Source: Nitrosomonas sp. (GTDB lineage: Bacteria > Pseudomonadota > Gammaproteobacteria > Burkholderiales > Nitrosomonadaceae). Taken from it: a stretch of DNA of 29,671 nucleotides. The stretch is from NCBI GenBank assembly GCA_021774205.1, contig JAJFJI010000235.1:1-29671 (forward strand), in the 5' to 3' direction. The notes under the pieces are model-generated. The model saw only the letters and a list, made by a program, of their open reading frames with translations, did no database searches and was not told the origin of the DNA. The number at the start of each line of letters is the position of its first letter. Positions within the stretch are counted from its first letter, which is position 1. Below, piece by piece: positions 16,468 through 23,553 of this stretch. The translations under genes and the position numbers were made by a program.

Positions 16468-16584
16468 CTCGGCAAACCTATAATTCATGTTTGATGGCCA
16501 GGTTCGTTCCTTTTTCTTTGCCGCGGTATTGTACTTGCGTATCTTTTAAGACCCCTTTTTATGGTGAAGTTCTGGTAAGAATTG

Positions 16585-16610
16585 TTTTATACGTTTTCAA
16601 CTGTATAAAA
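16585..16610 (+). promoter_or_regulatory. Inverted repeat overlapping a possible -10 box for the DUF2065 gene
   Basis: TTTTATAC (16585-16592) and GTATAAAA (16603-16610) are exact inverted copies separated by 10 bases. The right copy contains TATAAA (16604-16609), a good -10 hexamer; the -35 candidate TTGTTT 16 bases upstream is weak. The site is 71 bases before the DUF2065 start. A repeat over a -10 box could bind a repressor, but this is inferred. Confidence 0.35.
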
Positions 16611-16680
16611 TATCACCGTAGGCTGTGCGGTGTAGTAATGAAATATCTGGAGTTTTGTATCTTTTTGGAGTTGTTGCGAT

Positions 16681-16866
16681 ATGTGGGATACTTTTCTGAT
16701 TGCGATCGCATTAATGTTGATATTAGAAGGCATGATGCCTTTCCTGTCTCCGCGGACTTGGCGTGAAGCATTTAAAAAATTGATTGAAATGGGGGATGGC
16801 CAGATACGTTTTATAGGCCTCAGTTCTATGATGGTTGGTGTGTTATTACTGATGCTTTTGAAATAG
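16681..16866 (+). CDS. Small inner-membrane protein, DUF2065 (YjeT-like)
   Basis: 61 residues. Two hydrophobic helices (about 3-22 and 43-60) flank the conserved MPFLSPRTWREAFKKLIEMGDGQIRFIG segment split by polar residues; this is the DUF2065/YjeT pattern. Its function is not known. It lies between hflC and hisZ, where the family is regularly found near hflKC and purA, which suggests a link to membrane proteolysis or simple conserved linkage. TTTTTGGAG about 11 bases upstream serves as ribosome binding site. A longer frame in another phase (16491-16766) overlaps it and is dismissed. Confidence 0.9.
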   Translation: MWDTFLIAIALMLILEGMMPFLSPRTWREAFKKLIEMGDGQIRFIGLSSMMVGVLLLMLLK

Positions 16867-17038
16867 ATATATCGTTACTGAATTCGTTATTTTTTGACCT
16901 TATTGTTATTAGCTCAAGTATTCTCTTCTCACTTCTTCTATTATTTCCTTTTTTCTTGTTGTTAAATCAAGCGGTGGTAATCTGAATCATTTTCACGTGG
17001 TTTTTTCTTTCCTGAACGGTAGTTTATAAATTATAAGC

Positions 17039-18208
17039 ATGCGTAATTGGCTCCTTCCTGAATATGTTGAAGATGTCTTGCCTGAAGAAGCAATGCATAT
17101 TGAGACGATGCGCCGCCGAGTTGTTGATTTTTTGTTAGTGCATGGTTATCAATTAGTCAATCCACCTTTGTTGGAATATGTTGAATCCTTGCTGTCTGGA
17201 TCTGGCAGTGATATGGAATTGCACATGTTCAAAGTGATTGATCAACTGAGTGGACGAATGATGGGGCTGCGTGCCGATATGACGCCACAGGTCGCGCGTA
17301 TTGACGCTCATTTGTTAAATTGTGATGGCGTGACGCGTCTTTGCTATGCAAGTAGTGTGCTGCACACAGTGCCATCTGGATTGACGCGGACTCGTGAACC
17401 ACTGCAAATTGGCGCGGAACTTTACGGCCATGCTGGTTTGGAAAGTGATATTGAGATACAGCGGCTTATGCTGGAATGTCTGTCGATCTCTGGGATTGAT
17501 AAAATTCATCTGGATCTTGGTCACGTCGCAGTATTTCGAGGATTGATTAAGAATGCAAATATTCCAGATGAATTGGAAACCGAGCTATACAGTATCTTGC
17601 AAGCGAAAGATGTTGCTGCATTAAAAGCGCTGTGTGCAGATTTGAGCAAGCAAGTGAGTGAGCGTACAAAACAAGCGTTGATGTTGCTACCTGAGCTATA
17701 TGGCGACAAAAAAATACTAGCGCAGGCACATAAATTCTTACCGGATCTACCAGAAATAAGAATGGCGCTGGATGCGCTTGAGGCCGTTGAGAAAGAATTA
17801 ATATCGGTGGTAGACACTATTGCGTTTGATTTAGCTGATCTGCGTGGTTTTCATTATCATAGCGGTATGGTTTTTGCCGCTTATGCAAAAGGCTGTTCAA
17901 ATGCCATTGCGCTAGGTGGGCGTTACGATGAAATCGGCAAGGCATTTGGCCGGGCGCGGCCAGCAACAGGGTTTAGTACCGATTTACGTGAATTAGCCCG
18001 TCTTATTAGCCCAGAACCATGCGCCAAAGGAATTTTGGCGCCATTTGGAAAAAATAATAAGGCACTTGAAAAAAAGATTAGAGAATTACGAGAAACAGGT
18101 GAAATTGTTATCGTTGAATTGCCCGGACAATTAGGTGATAAATTCCCATCAAATTGTGATAGACAACTTGTCTTGCAAAGCGGGGACTGGGTTGTGAGGG
18201 GAATTTAA
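17039..18208 (+). CDS. hisZ: ATP phosphoribosyltransferase regulatory subunit HisZ
   Basis: 389 residues. HisZ is a histidyl-tRNA-synthetase paralogue that lacks aminoacylation and acts with short-form HisG in the first step of histidine synthesis. The class II fold is visible in WLLPEYVEDVLPEEA, MGLRADMTPQVARIDAH (motif 2 region) and FDLADLRGFHYHSGMVFAAYAKG plus ALGGRYDEIGKAFGRARPATGFS (motif 3 region). The HisRS anticodon domain is absent; the C-terminus is a short divergent tail, as in HisZ. Its presence implies that this organism uses short HisG encoded elsewhere. purA follows after 48 bases, the usual order. Confidence 0.94.
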   Translation: MRNWLLPEYVEDVLPEEAMHIETMRRRVVDFLLVHGYQLVNPPLLEYVESLLSGSGSDMELHMFKVIDQLSGRMMGLRADMTPQVARIDAHLLNCDGVTRLCYASSVLHTVPSGLTRTREPLQIGAELYGHAGLESDIEIQRLMLECLSISGIDKIHLDLGHVAVFRGLIKNANIPDELETELYSILQAKDVAALKALCADLSKQVSERTKQALMLLPELYGDKKILAQAHKFLPDLPEIRMALDALEAVEKELISVVDTIAFDLADLRGFHYHSGMVFAAYAKGCSNAIALGGRYDEIGKAFGRARPATGFSTDLRELARLISPEPCAKGILAPFGKNNKALEKKIRELRETGEIVIVELPGQLGDKFPSNCDRQLVLQSGDWVVRGI

Positions 18209-18256
18209 TTCAGATCATTTAATTGCTGTGTTATGGAATATTAGAGATTTATAAAA

Positions 18257-19564
18257 ATGACTAAAAACGTTGTGGTCATCGGCACGCAGTGGGGTGACGA
18301 AGGGAAAGGTAAAATAGTTGACTGGTTAACAGATCATGCGCAAGGTGTCGTGCGTTTCCAGGGTGGCCATAACGCAGGACATACATTGGTTATTGATGGT
18401 AAAAAGACGGTGTTGCACCTGATCCCTTCTGGCATATTGCGTGATAAGGTTGCTTGTTATATCGGTAATGGCGTGGTGATTTCTCCTGAGGCCTTATTGA
18501 AAGAAGTGGACATGCTTGAGCAGGCGGGTGTAAATGTGCGCGACAGACTTCGAATCAGTGAAGCATGCCCGTTGATTTTGCCTTGCCATATTGCATTGGA
18601 TAATGCGCGTGAGTCAGCTAGAGGTGTTGGCAAGATTGGAACGACAGGGCGTGGTATTGGTCCAGCCTATGAAGATAAAGTTGCGCGGCGTGCGATTCGC
18701 CTACAGGATTTATTTCATCGCGATCGTTTTGCCGCTAAGCTCGGTGAAATGCTCGATTATCATAATTTTGTTTTAAAAAATTATTTTAATGCGTCAATCG
18801 TGGATTTCCAACAGATTATGGATGGAGTACTTTCCCAGGCAGAGCGAATTAAGCCAATGGTAGCTGATGTCCCGCAACTTTTGTTCAATGCTAATCAAGA
18901 AAGCTGCAATTTATTGTTCGAAGGTGCACAAGGTGCATTGCTGGATATTGATCATGGGACCTACCCATATGTGACATCGAGTAACTGCATTGCTGGCGCA
19001 GCATCAGCAGGCTGTGGCGTTGGGCCGCAAATGTTGCACTATGTGTTGGGTATTACCAAGGCTTATACCACGCGTGTTGGCTCTGGTCCTTTCCCTACCG
19101 AACTGGATGATGAAATGGGCCAGCACCTGGCCAAACGAGGCAATGAGTTTGGTTCGACAACTGGACGTCCGCGTCGTTGTGGTTGGTTTGATGCGGTAGC
19201 GCTCAAACGCTCAGTTCAAATCAATGGTGTTTCGGGGTTATGTGTCACCAAACTCGATGTCCTTGACGGTGTTGAAACTTTGAACCTGGGTATTGGTTAT
19301 AAAATGAGTGGAAATGATGTTAGCAAGGATGCCGGTAGTATTTTGCCAGCTGGGGCAGATGCGCTTGCCAGTTGCGAACCGGTTTATGAAGAGATACCCG
19401 GCTGGATGGAAAGTACCGCAGGTATAAAGGAATTTAAACAGTTACCCAAAGCGGCACAGAATTATCTGCAGCGTATTGAAGAAGTCTGCGAAACACCATT
19501 GGATATGATTTCAACTGGACCGGATCGGGTAGATACGATTGTGTTGCGGCACCCGTTTAAGTGA
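18257..19564 (+). CDS. purA: Adenylosuccinate synthetase
   Basis: 435 residues, the normal length. It makes adenylosuccinate from IMP, aspartate and GTP, the first step from IMP to AMP. Family marks are intact: the glycine-rich GTP loop WGDEGKGKIVDWL (about residues 12-24) with catalytic Asp14-type residue, GGHNAGHT with the catalytic His, GTTGRGIGPAYEDK, FEGAQGALLDIDHGTYPYVTSSN and the TTGRPRRCGWFD loop. It is the last gene of the hfq-to-purA run. No clear terminator is visible in the 89 bases after it. Confidence 0.98.
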   Translation: MTKNVVVIGTQWGDEGKGKIVDWLTDHAQGVVRFQGGHNAGHTLVIDGKKTVLHLIPSGILRDKVACYIGNGVVISPEALLKEVDMLEQAGVNVRDRLRISEACPLILPCHIALDNARESARGVGKIGTTGRGIGPAYEDKVARRAIRLQDLFHRDRFAAKLGEMLDYHNFVLKNYFNASIVDFQQIMDGVLSQAERIKPMVADVPQLLFNANQESCNLLFEGAQGALLDIDHGTYPYVTSSNCIAGAASAGCGVGPQMLHYVLGITKAYTTRVGSGPFPTELDDEMGQHLAKRGNEFGSTTGRPRRCGWFDAVALKRSVQINGVSGLCVTKLDVLDGVETLNLGIGYKMSGNDVSKDAGSILPAGADALASCEPVYEEIPGWMESTAGIKEFKQLPKAAQNYLQRIEEVCETPLDMISTGPDRVDTIVLRHPFK

Positions 19565-19653
19565 TAATCCAGCACAGGTGCACTAATCTGTCGGACGAGA
19601 TGCGATAAAAAAACCACTCATGGTGAAATAATCAGAGTGAGACATAATCCCGC

Positions 19654-20082
19654 ATGGTTACTTATACAATACGCAATGCTAACTGGCACGATGATGGCCA
19701 TTTTTTACGCATTATCCGGGAAACTGTTTTTGTAAAAGAACAGCAGGTTCCTGTTGAGCTTGAGTGGGACGAATTCGACAATGATTGTTTGCATATACTC
19801 GCCATTGATACGAGTGGAAGACCGATTGGTACGGCCAGATTTCTGCCAGACGGACATATTGGACGCATGGCAGTATTGAAAGAATGGCGTGGCATGGGTG
19901 TCGGTAGTGCAATGCTACGCCGGTTTCTTGAGGAAGCAAAGAAACGGCATATTCGACAGGTAGTCCTTAATGCACAAAGTATTGCTGCTGGTTTTTACAA
20001 AAAGTTCGGGTTCCAGGTGGAGGGAGATGAATTTATCGACGCTGGGATTCCTCATGTAAAGATGGTACGAAGAATGCAATAA
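19654..20082 (+). CDS. GNAT-family N-acetyltransferase, ElaA/YjcF-like
   Basis: 142 residues of one GNAT domain. The N-terminal signature FVKEQQVPVELEWDEFDNDCLHILA is typical of the ElaA/YjcF-like group. GTARFLPDGHIGRMAVLKEWRGMGVGSAMLRRFLEEA contains strand 4 and the acetyl-CoA pyrophosphate loop (R-G-M-G-V-G-S, about 89-95). The C-terminal FYKKFGFQVEGDEFIDAGIPHVKM completes the fold. The acceptor is unknown; relatives are mostly uncharacterised. It points toward, and ends 14 bases from, the coiled-coil gene on the other strand. Confidence 0.88.
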   Translation: MVTYTIRNANWHDDGHFLRIIRETVFVKEQQVPVELEWDEFDNDCLHILAIDTSGRPIGTARFLPDGHIGRMAVLKEWRGMGVGSAMLRRFLEEAKKRHIRQVVLNAQSIAAGFYKKFGFQVEGDEFIDAGIPHVKMVRRMQ

Positions 20083-20096
20083 ATATAAGCCATTGG

Positions 20097-20456
20097 TTAG
20101 TTTTTTTGAGGCTTCTTCCACTCATCAGCAAGTGCATCAGAAGCTTGGTTCCATCTTTGTTGTGCTTGTTCTAGCGCTAAGTTTGTTTCTTCAGATTTTC
20201 TTCTGGCAGTTTCCGCTTCTTGTTCTGCTCTTTCTAGTGATTTTTTGACGCGCTGAAGCATTTCTTTGGCATCAGTCGCCTCCATGGCTACCATTTCGGC
20301 CTTATATTTCGCTTCCATCATTTGCTCGTAAGCAAAATTCGCGCGTTGCTGAAGATCTTGAATTCTATCTTCAGCAATTGCAATGGGGGCAACCACGATA
20401 TTGCATAGAAAAAAAATGATAATAAATTGTATGTTTCTTATATATTTGGTTTTCAT
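20097..20456 (-). CDS. Small secreted coiled-coil protein, function unknown
   Basis: 119 residues. A signal peptide is likely (about 1-28, hydrophobic FIIIFFLCNIVVAP, ending AIA). Residues 30-110 are rich in Ala, Glu, Lys and Gln with heptad-like spacing (IQDLQQRANFAYEQMMEAKYKAEM and AEQEAETARRKSEETNLALEQ, each partly quoted), a strong coiled coil. No catalytic motif or cysteine in the mature part is seen. The shape recalls periplasmic chaperone-like or OmpH-like helical proteins, but it is too short and divergent to assign. The ribosome binding site is poor. It sits 53 bases downstream of ybiT on the same strand and could be co-transcribed with it. Confidence 0.75.
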   Translation of the reverse strand: MKTKYIRNIQFIIIFFLCNIVVAPIAIAEDRIQDLQQRANFAYEQMMEAKYKAEMVAMEATDAKEMLQRVKKSLERAEQEAETARRKSEETNLALEQAQQRWNQASDALADEWKKPQKN

Positions 20457-20509
20457 AGCAGATTTTTATAGCGATCGATTTTTCTCGTGAGTTAATTGGG
20501 AACCGAAAA

Positions 20510-22114
20510 TTATTCAATACCTTGCGCTTGGAGATAATCTTCGTAATTACCTTTGAAATCTGTAATTCCGCCTGGTTTCAATTCTAAAATTCGGCTAGCA
20601 AGTGAAGATACAAATTCTCGATCATGGGAAACAAAGATTAATGTGCCTGTATATTTTTCTAGTGCACTGTTAAGTGATTCAATCGATTCCATATCTAGGT
20701 GATTGGTTGGTTCATCCATTAGTAAAACATTGGGTTTTTGTAAAATAAGTTTACCAAAAAGCATGCGTCCTTGCTCGCCACCAGAAATTACTTTGGCTGA
20801 TTTTTTGACTTCGTCGCCGGAAAATAACAACCTGCCGAGCGTGCTACGTACAGCTTGATCGTCATCATTTTCTTGCCGCCATTGTGCTATCCAGTCAGTT
20901 AAGGATAGCTCTGTTTCGAAATCGACCGCGTGGTCTTGTGCAAAAAATCCAAAGCGTGCTTTTTCCGCCCATTTAACTGTGCCAGTGTCTAATTTAAGAT
21001 CACCTGCAAGGCAGCGTAGCAACGTTGTTTTTCCGATACCGTTTGGGCCGATTATAGCCACTTTTTCACCCGCTTCGATATCAATATTAAATCTTTCCAG
21101 TATTGGCTGGTCCATTCCGGAGTAATTTTTTCCAAGATTTTTGGCTGAAACCGCCAGACGGTGTAATTTCTCTTTGTCATCTACTTCAAAACGGATGAAT
21201 GGATATTGACGGCTGGAGGGCTTAACGTCTTCCAATTTTATTTTCTCAATCTGTCGGGCCCGGCTGGTGGCCTGCCGAGCTTTGGATGCATTGGCCGAAA
21301 AACGGCTGACAAAGGATTGTAACTCGGCAATCTGGGCTTTCTTTTTGGCGTTATCCGTCAACATACGCTCTCGAGCCTGGGTGGATGCGGTCATATATTC
21401 ATCATAATTACCAGGATAAATACGAATTTTGCCGTAATCCAGATCAGCCATATGGGTGCAGACACTGTTCAAGAAGTGGCGGTCATGGGAAATAATGATA
21501 ATAGTGCTTCTGCTGGTATTAATCACGCTTTCCAGCCACCGTATCGTATTTATATCCAGATTATTAGTGGGTTCATCCAATAGTAAAATATCCGGATCAG
21601 AAAATAAGGCTTGCGCCAGTAATACACGTAATTTGTAACCGGGCGCTATCGTATTCATGGGGTCCTGATGCTGGGATAAAGGGATGCCAACACCCAACAA
21701 TAATTCGCCTGCGCGCGCTTCTGCGGAATAACCGTCTAATTCAGCAAAACGTGACTCTAATTCGGCGGCATGCATATACTCTGCTTCGGTGGCGTCTGGA
21801 TTGGCATAAATTGCATCCCGTTCTTCTTTGACCTGCCATAACTCTTCATGGCCCATCATAACTGTATCAATGACCAGATAATTTTCAAATGCAAATTGGT
21901 CCTGGCGAAGCTTCCCAATGCGCTCACCACTATCCAGATTGATATTGCCAGACGTGGATTCAAGATCGTTGCCAAGAATCTTCATAAACGTAGATTTTCC
22001 GCAGCCATTTGCGCCAATCAGGCCGTAACGGTTGCCGTTACCAAATTTAACGGAGACGTTTTCAAACAAGGGCTTTGCCCCAAATTGCATGGTGATATTG
22101 GCAGTCGTAATCAA
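20510..22114 (-). CDS. ybiT: ABC-F ATPase, YbiT type
   Basis: 534 residues with two ABC domains and no membrane segments, so not a transporter. ABC-F proteins bind the ribosomal E site and modulate translation. The N-terminal sequence MITTANITMQFGAKPLFENV and the first Walker A GANGCGKST (34-42) match YbiT closely. The first signature is degenerate (IAPGYKLRVLLAQALF), as in YbiT, while the second is ISGGEQGRMLFGKL. The second Walker A is GPNGIGKTT (about 356-364), and both Walker B motifs read LLLDEPTNNLD and LLMDEPTNHLD. The charged linker between domains lies at about 240-300. AAAACTTCTTTTT-rich, T-rich sequence surrounds the start; I see no clear promoter. Confidence 0.95.
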   Translation of the reverse strand: MITTANITMQFGAKPLFENVSVKFGNGNRYGLIGANGCGKSTFMKILGNDLESTSGNINLDSGERIGKLRQDQFAFENYLVIDTVMMGHEELWQVKEERDAIYANPDATEAEYMHAAELESRFAELDGYSAEARAGELLLGVGIPLSQHQDPMNTIAPGYKLRVLLAQALFSDPDILLLDEPTNNLDINTIRWLESVINTSRSTIIIISHDRHFLNSVCTHMADLDYGKIRIYPGNYDEYMTASTQARERMLTDNAKKKAQIAELQSFVSRFSANASKARQATSRARQIEKIKLEDVKPSSRQYPFIRFEVDDKEKLHRLAVSAKNLGKNYSGMDQPILERFNIDIEAGEKVAIIGPNGIGKTTLLRCLAGDLKLDTGTVKWAEKARFGFFAQDHAVDFETELSLTDWIAQWRQENDDDQAVRSTLGRLLFSGDEVKKSAKVISGGEQGRMLFGKLILQKPNVLLMDEPTNHLDMESIESLNSALEKYTGTLIFVSHDREFVSSLASRILELKPGGITDFKGNYEDYLQAQGIE

Positions 22115-22216
22115 ACTTTGCTTCCCGAAAAATATAATCTAAAAAAACTTCTCATTTTATATGGTTTTATAATAGGTAGTGAATTTAGGTGGTTCTGATG
22201 ATTTAGTTGAGCATGT

Positions 22217-22326
22217 GTTATCCTAAAAACCGTAATTGACCGTTCTAAATCACATGCAACGATATAACTTATAAGTACATACGCAGCAAAATACCATTCA
22301 ACTGTGGTTTTTAGGATTAGGATAAC
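22217..22326. repeat. 110-base element bounded by inverted repeats, MITE-like
   Basis: ATCCTAAAAACC (22220-22231) and GGTTTTTAGGAT (22306-22317) are exact 12-bp inverted copies, 74 bases apart. The outer ends GTTATCC (22217) and GGATAAC (ending 22326) continue the symmetry, the right arm carrying six extra bases. A second pair, GCATGTG (22211-22217) and CACATGC (22251-22257), overlaps the left arm. No obvious target-site duplication is seen at the edges. It may be a miniature transposable element or a structured RNA in the ybiT / cysteine-rich-gene divergent region. The rest of this gap (22115-22403) shows no gene. Confidence 0.55.
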
Positions 22327-22403
22327 TTTTCGATCCATGTCTCTGGATGGTTAATAGGTGAGCATTTATAAGTGACTAATTGGAATTTCAAAGGATGAGT
22401 GTT

Positions 22404-22775
22404 ATGAAATTTAGGTTAACCAGGTTGATAAAAATAGTTGGTTCACTTGCTGCGGGCTTGTGGTTAGGTATTGTTGCCATGCCGGTCCAAGCTGTATGCA
22501 AGGGGTGTCTGTGTCCAGGCGACCCCTGTGGATTATGCCCGTTGCCCCCAATGGTGGATGACCTTGTAAAACCCAATGAATCAGATGTATGTGCTCGAAT
22601 TAGGGAAAACGTTCCACCCATATCCGACTTGCCTGGAACAAATGAATATTTTGCTAGCTTGGATCGAGCAACAATGGTCTGTATAAGGCAAGGCGGAGAT
22701 GTAATCAGAAACTCACGTCGCAACGAAGAGTTTACCGCCAGGGTTTATTGTAAACCGCCAGCTGGAGTGAAATAG
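22404..22775 (+). CDS. Small cysteine-rich secreted protein, function unknown
   Basis: 123 residues from ATG 22404, chosen because AAGGA lies 8 bases upstream; ATG 22395 and TTG 22380 are in frame but poorer. A signal peptide is likely (about 1-30, ending MPVQA). The mature protein opens with a tight cluster C32-x2-C35-x-C37-x4-C42-x2-C45, followed by C63, C93 and C116: eight cysteines, an even number compatible with disulfides, or a metal site in the cluster. I recognise no domain. It is flanked by the MITE-like element and the csp terminator. No terminator of its own is clear. Confidence 0.7.
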   Translation: MKFRLTRLIKIVGSLAAGLWLGIVAMPVQAVCKGCLCPGDPCGLCPLPPMVDDLVKPNESDVCARIRENVPPISDLPGTNEYFASLDRATMVCIRQGGDVIRNSRRNEEFTARVYCKPPAGVK

Positions 22776-22946
22776 GGGGTGTTAATTCAAGGCGATTATA
22801 CGCAGTCGTTGTATCTGATGTATTATTTTTGTTTTTCTTTCCGTCAGGAATAATCTTAGTGCGATGCTTGACGTTCGGCGCAAGTACGCTATGGCCGGAT
22901 TGAATTTTCGTTGACCCCAGTTCAAGATGTTTTGTTTTACGGACAA

Positions 22947-22975
22947 TAAGAACCCCGGTCTAGCCGGGGTTCTTA
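22947..22975 (-). terminator. Rho-independent terminator of the cold-shock gene
   Basis: A perfect 12-bp stem, TAAGAACCCCGG (22947-22958) with CCGGGGTTCTTA (22964-22975), around a 5-base loop. It lies 17 bases after the csp stop. The stem ends in TTCTTATTG on the minus strand, a short U-rich tail. Its symmetry may also let it stop plus-strand transcripts from the cysteine-rich gene. Confidence 0.88.
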
Positions 22976-22991
22976 GTTTGCTTCAGTTCGA

Positions 22992-23195
22992 TTATTCTGG
23001 TTTAATATTCGATGCCTGTTGCCCTTTGGGGCCGCTAGTTACATCGAAAGTTACGCGTTGCGCTTCGTGCAAAGACTTGAAGCCTTCACTGTTGATCGCG
23101 GAGAAGTGTGCAAACAAATCTTCACCACCATCATCCGGAGTAATAAAGCCAAAACCTTTGCCGTCATTGAACCACTTTACAATACCTGCTGCCAT
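22992..23195 (-). CDS. Cold-shock domain protein, CspA family
   Basis: 67 residues, the standard single cold-shock domain. It binds single-stranded nucleic acid and acts as an RNA chaperone. RNP1 (KGFGFI, about 13-18) and RNP2 (DLFAHF, about 27-32) are intact, and GIVKWFNDGKGFGFI plus the C-terminal GPKGQQASNI match the family. A ribosome binding site AAGGA lies just upstream of the ATG on the minus strand. A promoter about 120 bases upstream gives a long untranslated leader, as in cold-inducible csp genes, though cold induction cannot be read from sequence. Confidence 0.96.
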   Translation of the reverse strand: MAAGIVKWFNDGKGFGFITPDDGGEDLFAHFSAINSEGFKSLHEAQRVTFDVTSGPKGQQASNIKPE

Positions 23196-23318
23196 GTTAT
23201 TTCCTTAATAATAAATTACACTTACGGTTAGCCATCGAATATCAAGGGAAAAACGTCAACCATCGGTATTATATTCCACAACTTGAATCCAAAAGACAGA
23301 CATATGATACATGTTATC

Positions 23319-23347
23319 TTAATAAAATTCGAATTTTTATTTGTCAA
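23319..23347 (-). promoter_or_regulatory. Sigma-70 promoter of the cold-shock gene
   Basis: On the minus strand, a perfect -35 TTGACA (23342-23347 complement) is followed after exactly 17 bases by TATTAA (23319-23324 complement). The spacer contains a 14-base palindrome centred on TTCGAA (about 23325-23338). Transcription would start near 23311, leaving a leader of about 115 bases before the csp ATG. A second -10-like TATAAT lies at 23268-23273 (minus). Between here and 23553 I see nothing else definite. Confidence 0.6.
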
Positions 23348-23553
23348 TGTTGCAGATATGTGGTTTTGAAAATCTATTGATCTGCATTGTATCGATTCGT
23401 TTTTTTGCTTGGTGATTTTGTGGGATATATAAAAAAGTGCTGGAAAATTCCACAAAAAAGCAACTGCAAGCGATCATCGGCGGGTCTTTTTTAATGGTTC
23501 ATTTATTAAATTTATGCAGACTGAGATGGTGGCTGATGTTTTTCTGATCCATC

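Noticed and set aside
16491..16766. 91-codon frame overlapping the start of the DUF2065 gene
   Set aside because: It has no recognisable product, overlaps the well-supported DUF2065 gene in another phase, and its composition is not protein-like.
20083..20114. AAGCC/GGCTT with a T-run as a terminator between the convergent GNAT and coiled-coil genes
   Set aside because: The T-run lies in the loop rather than after the stem, and the loop is 16 bases; it also runs into the coding end of the minus-strand gene.
22111..22338. 75-codon minus-strand frame covering the MITE-like element and the ybiT start
   Set aside because: It overlaps ybiT's beginning, has no ribosome binding site, and follows from the inverted-repeat sequence rather than a gene.
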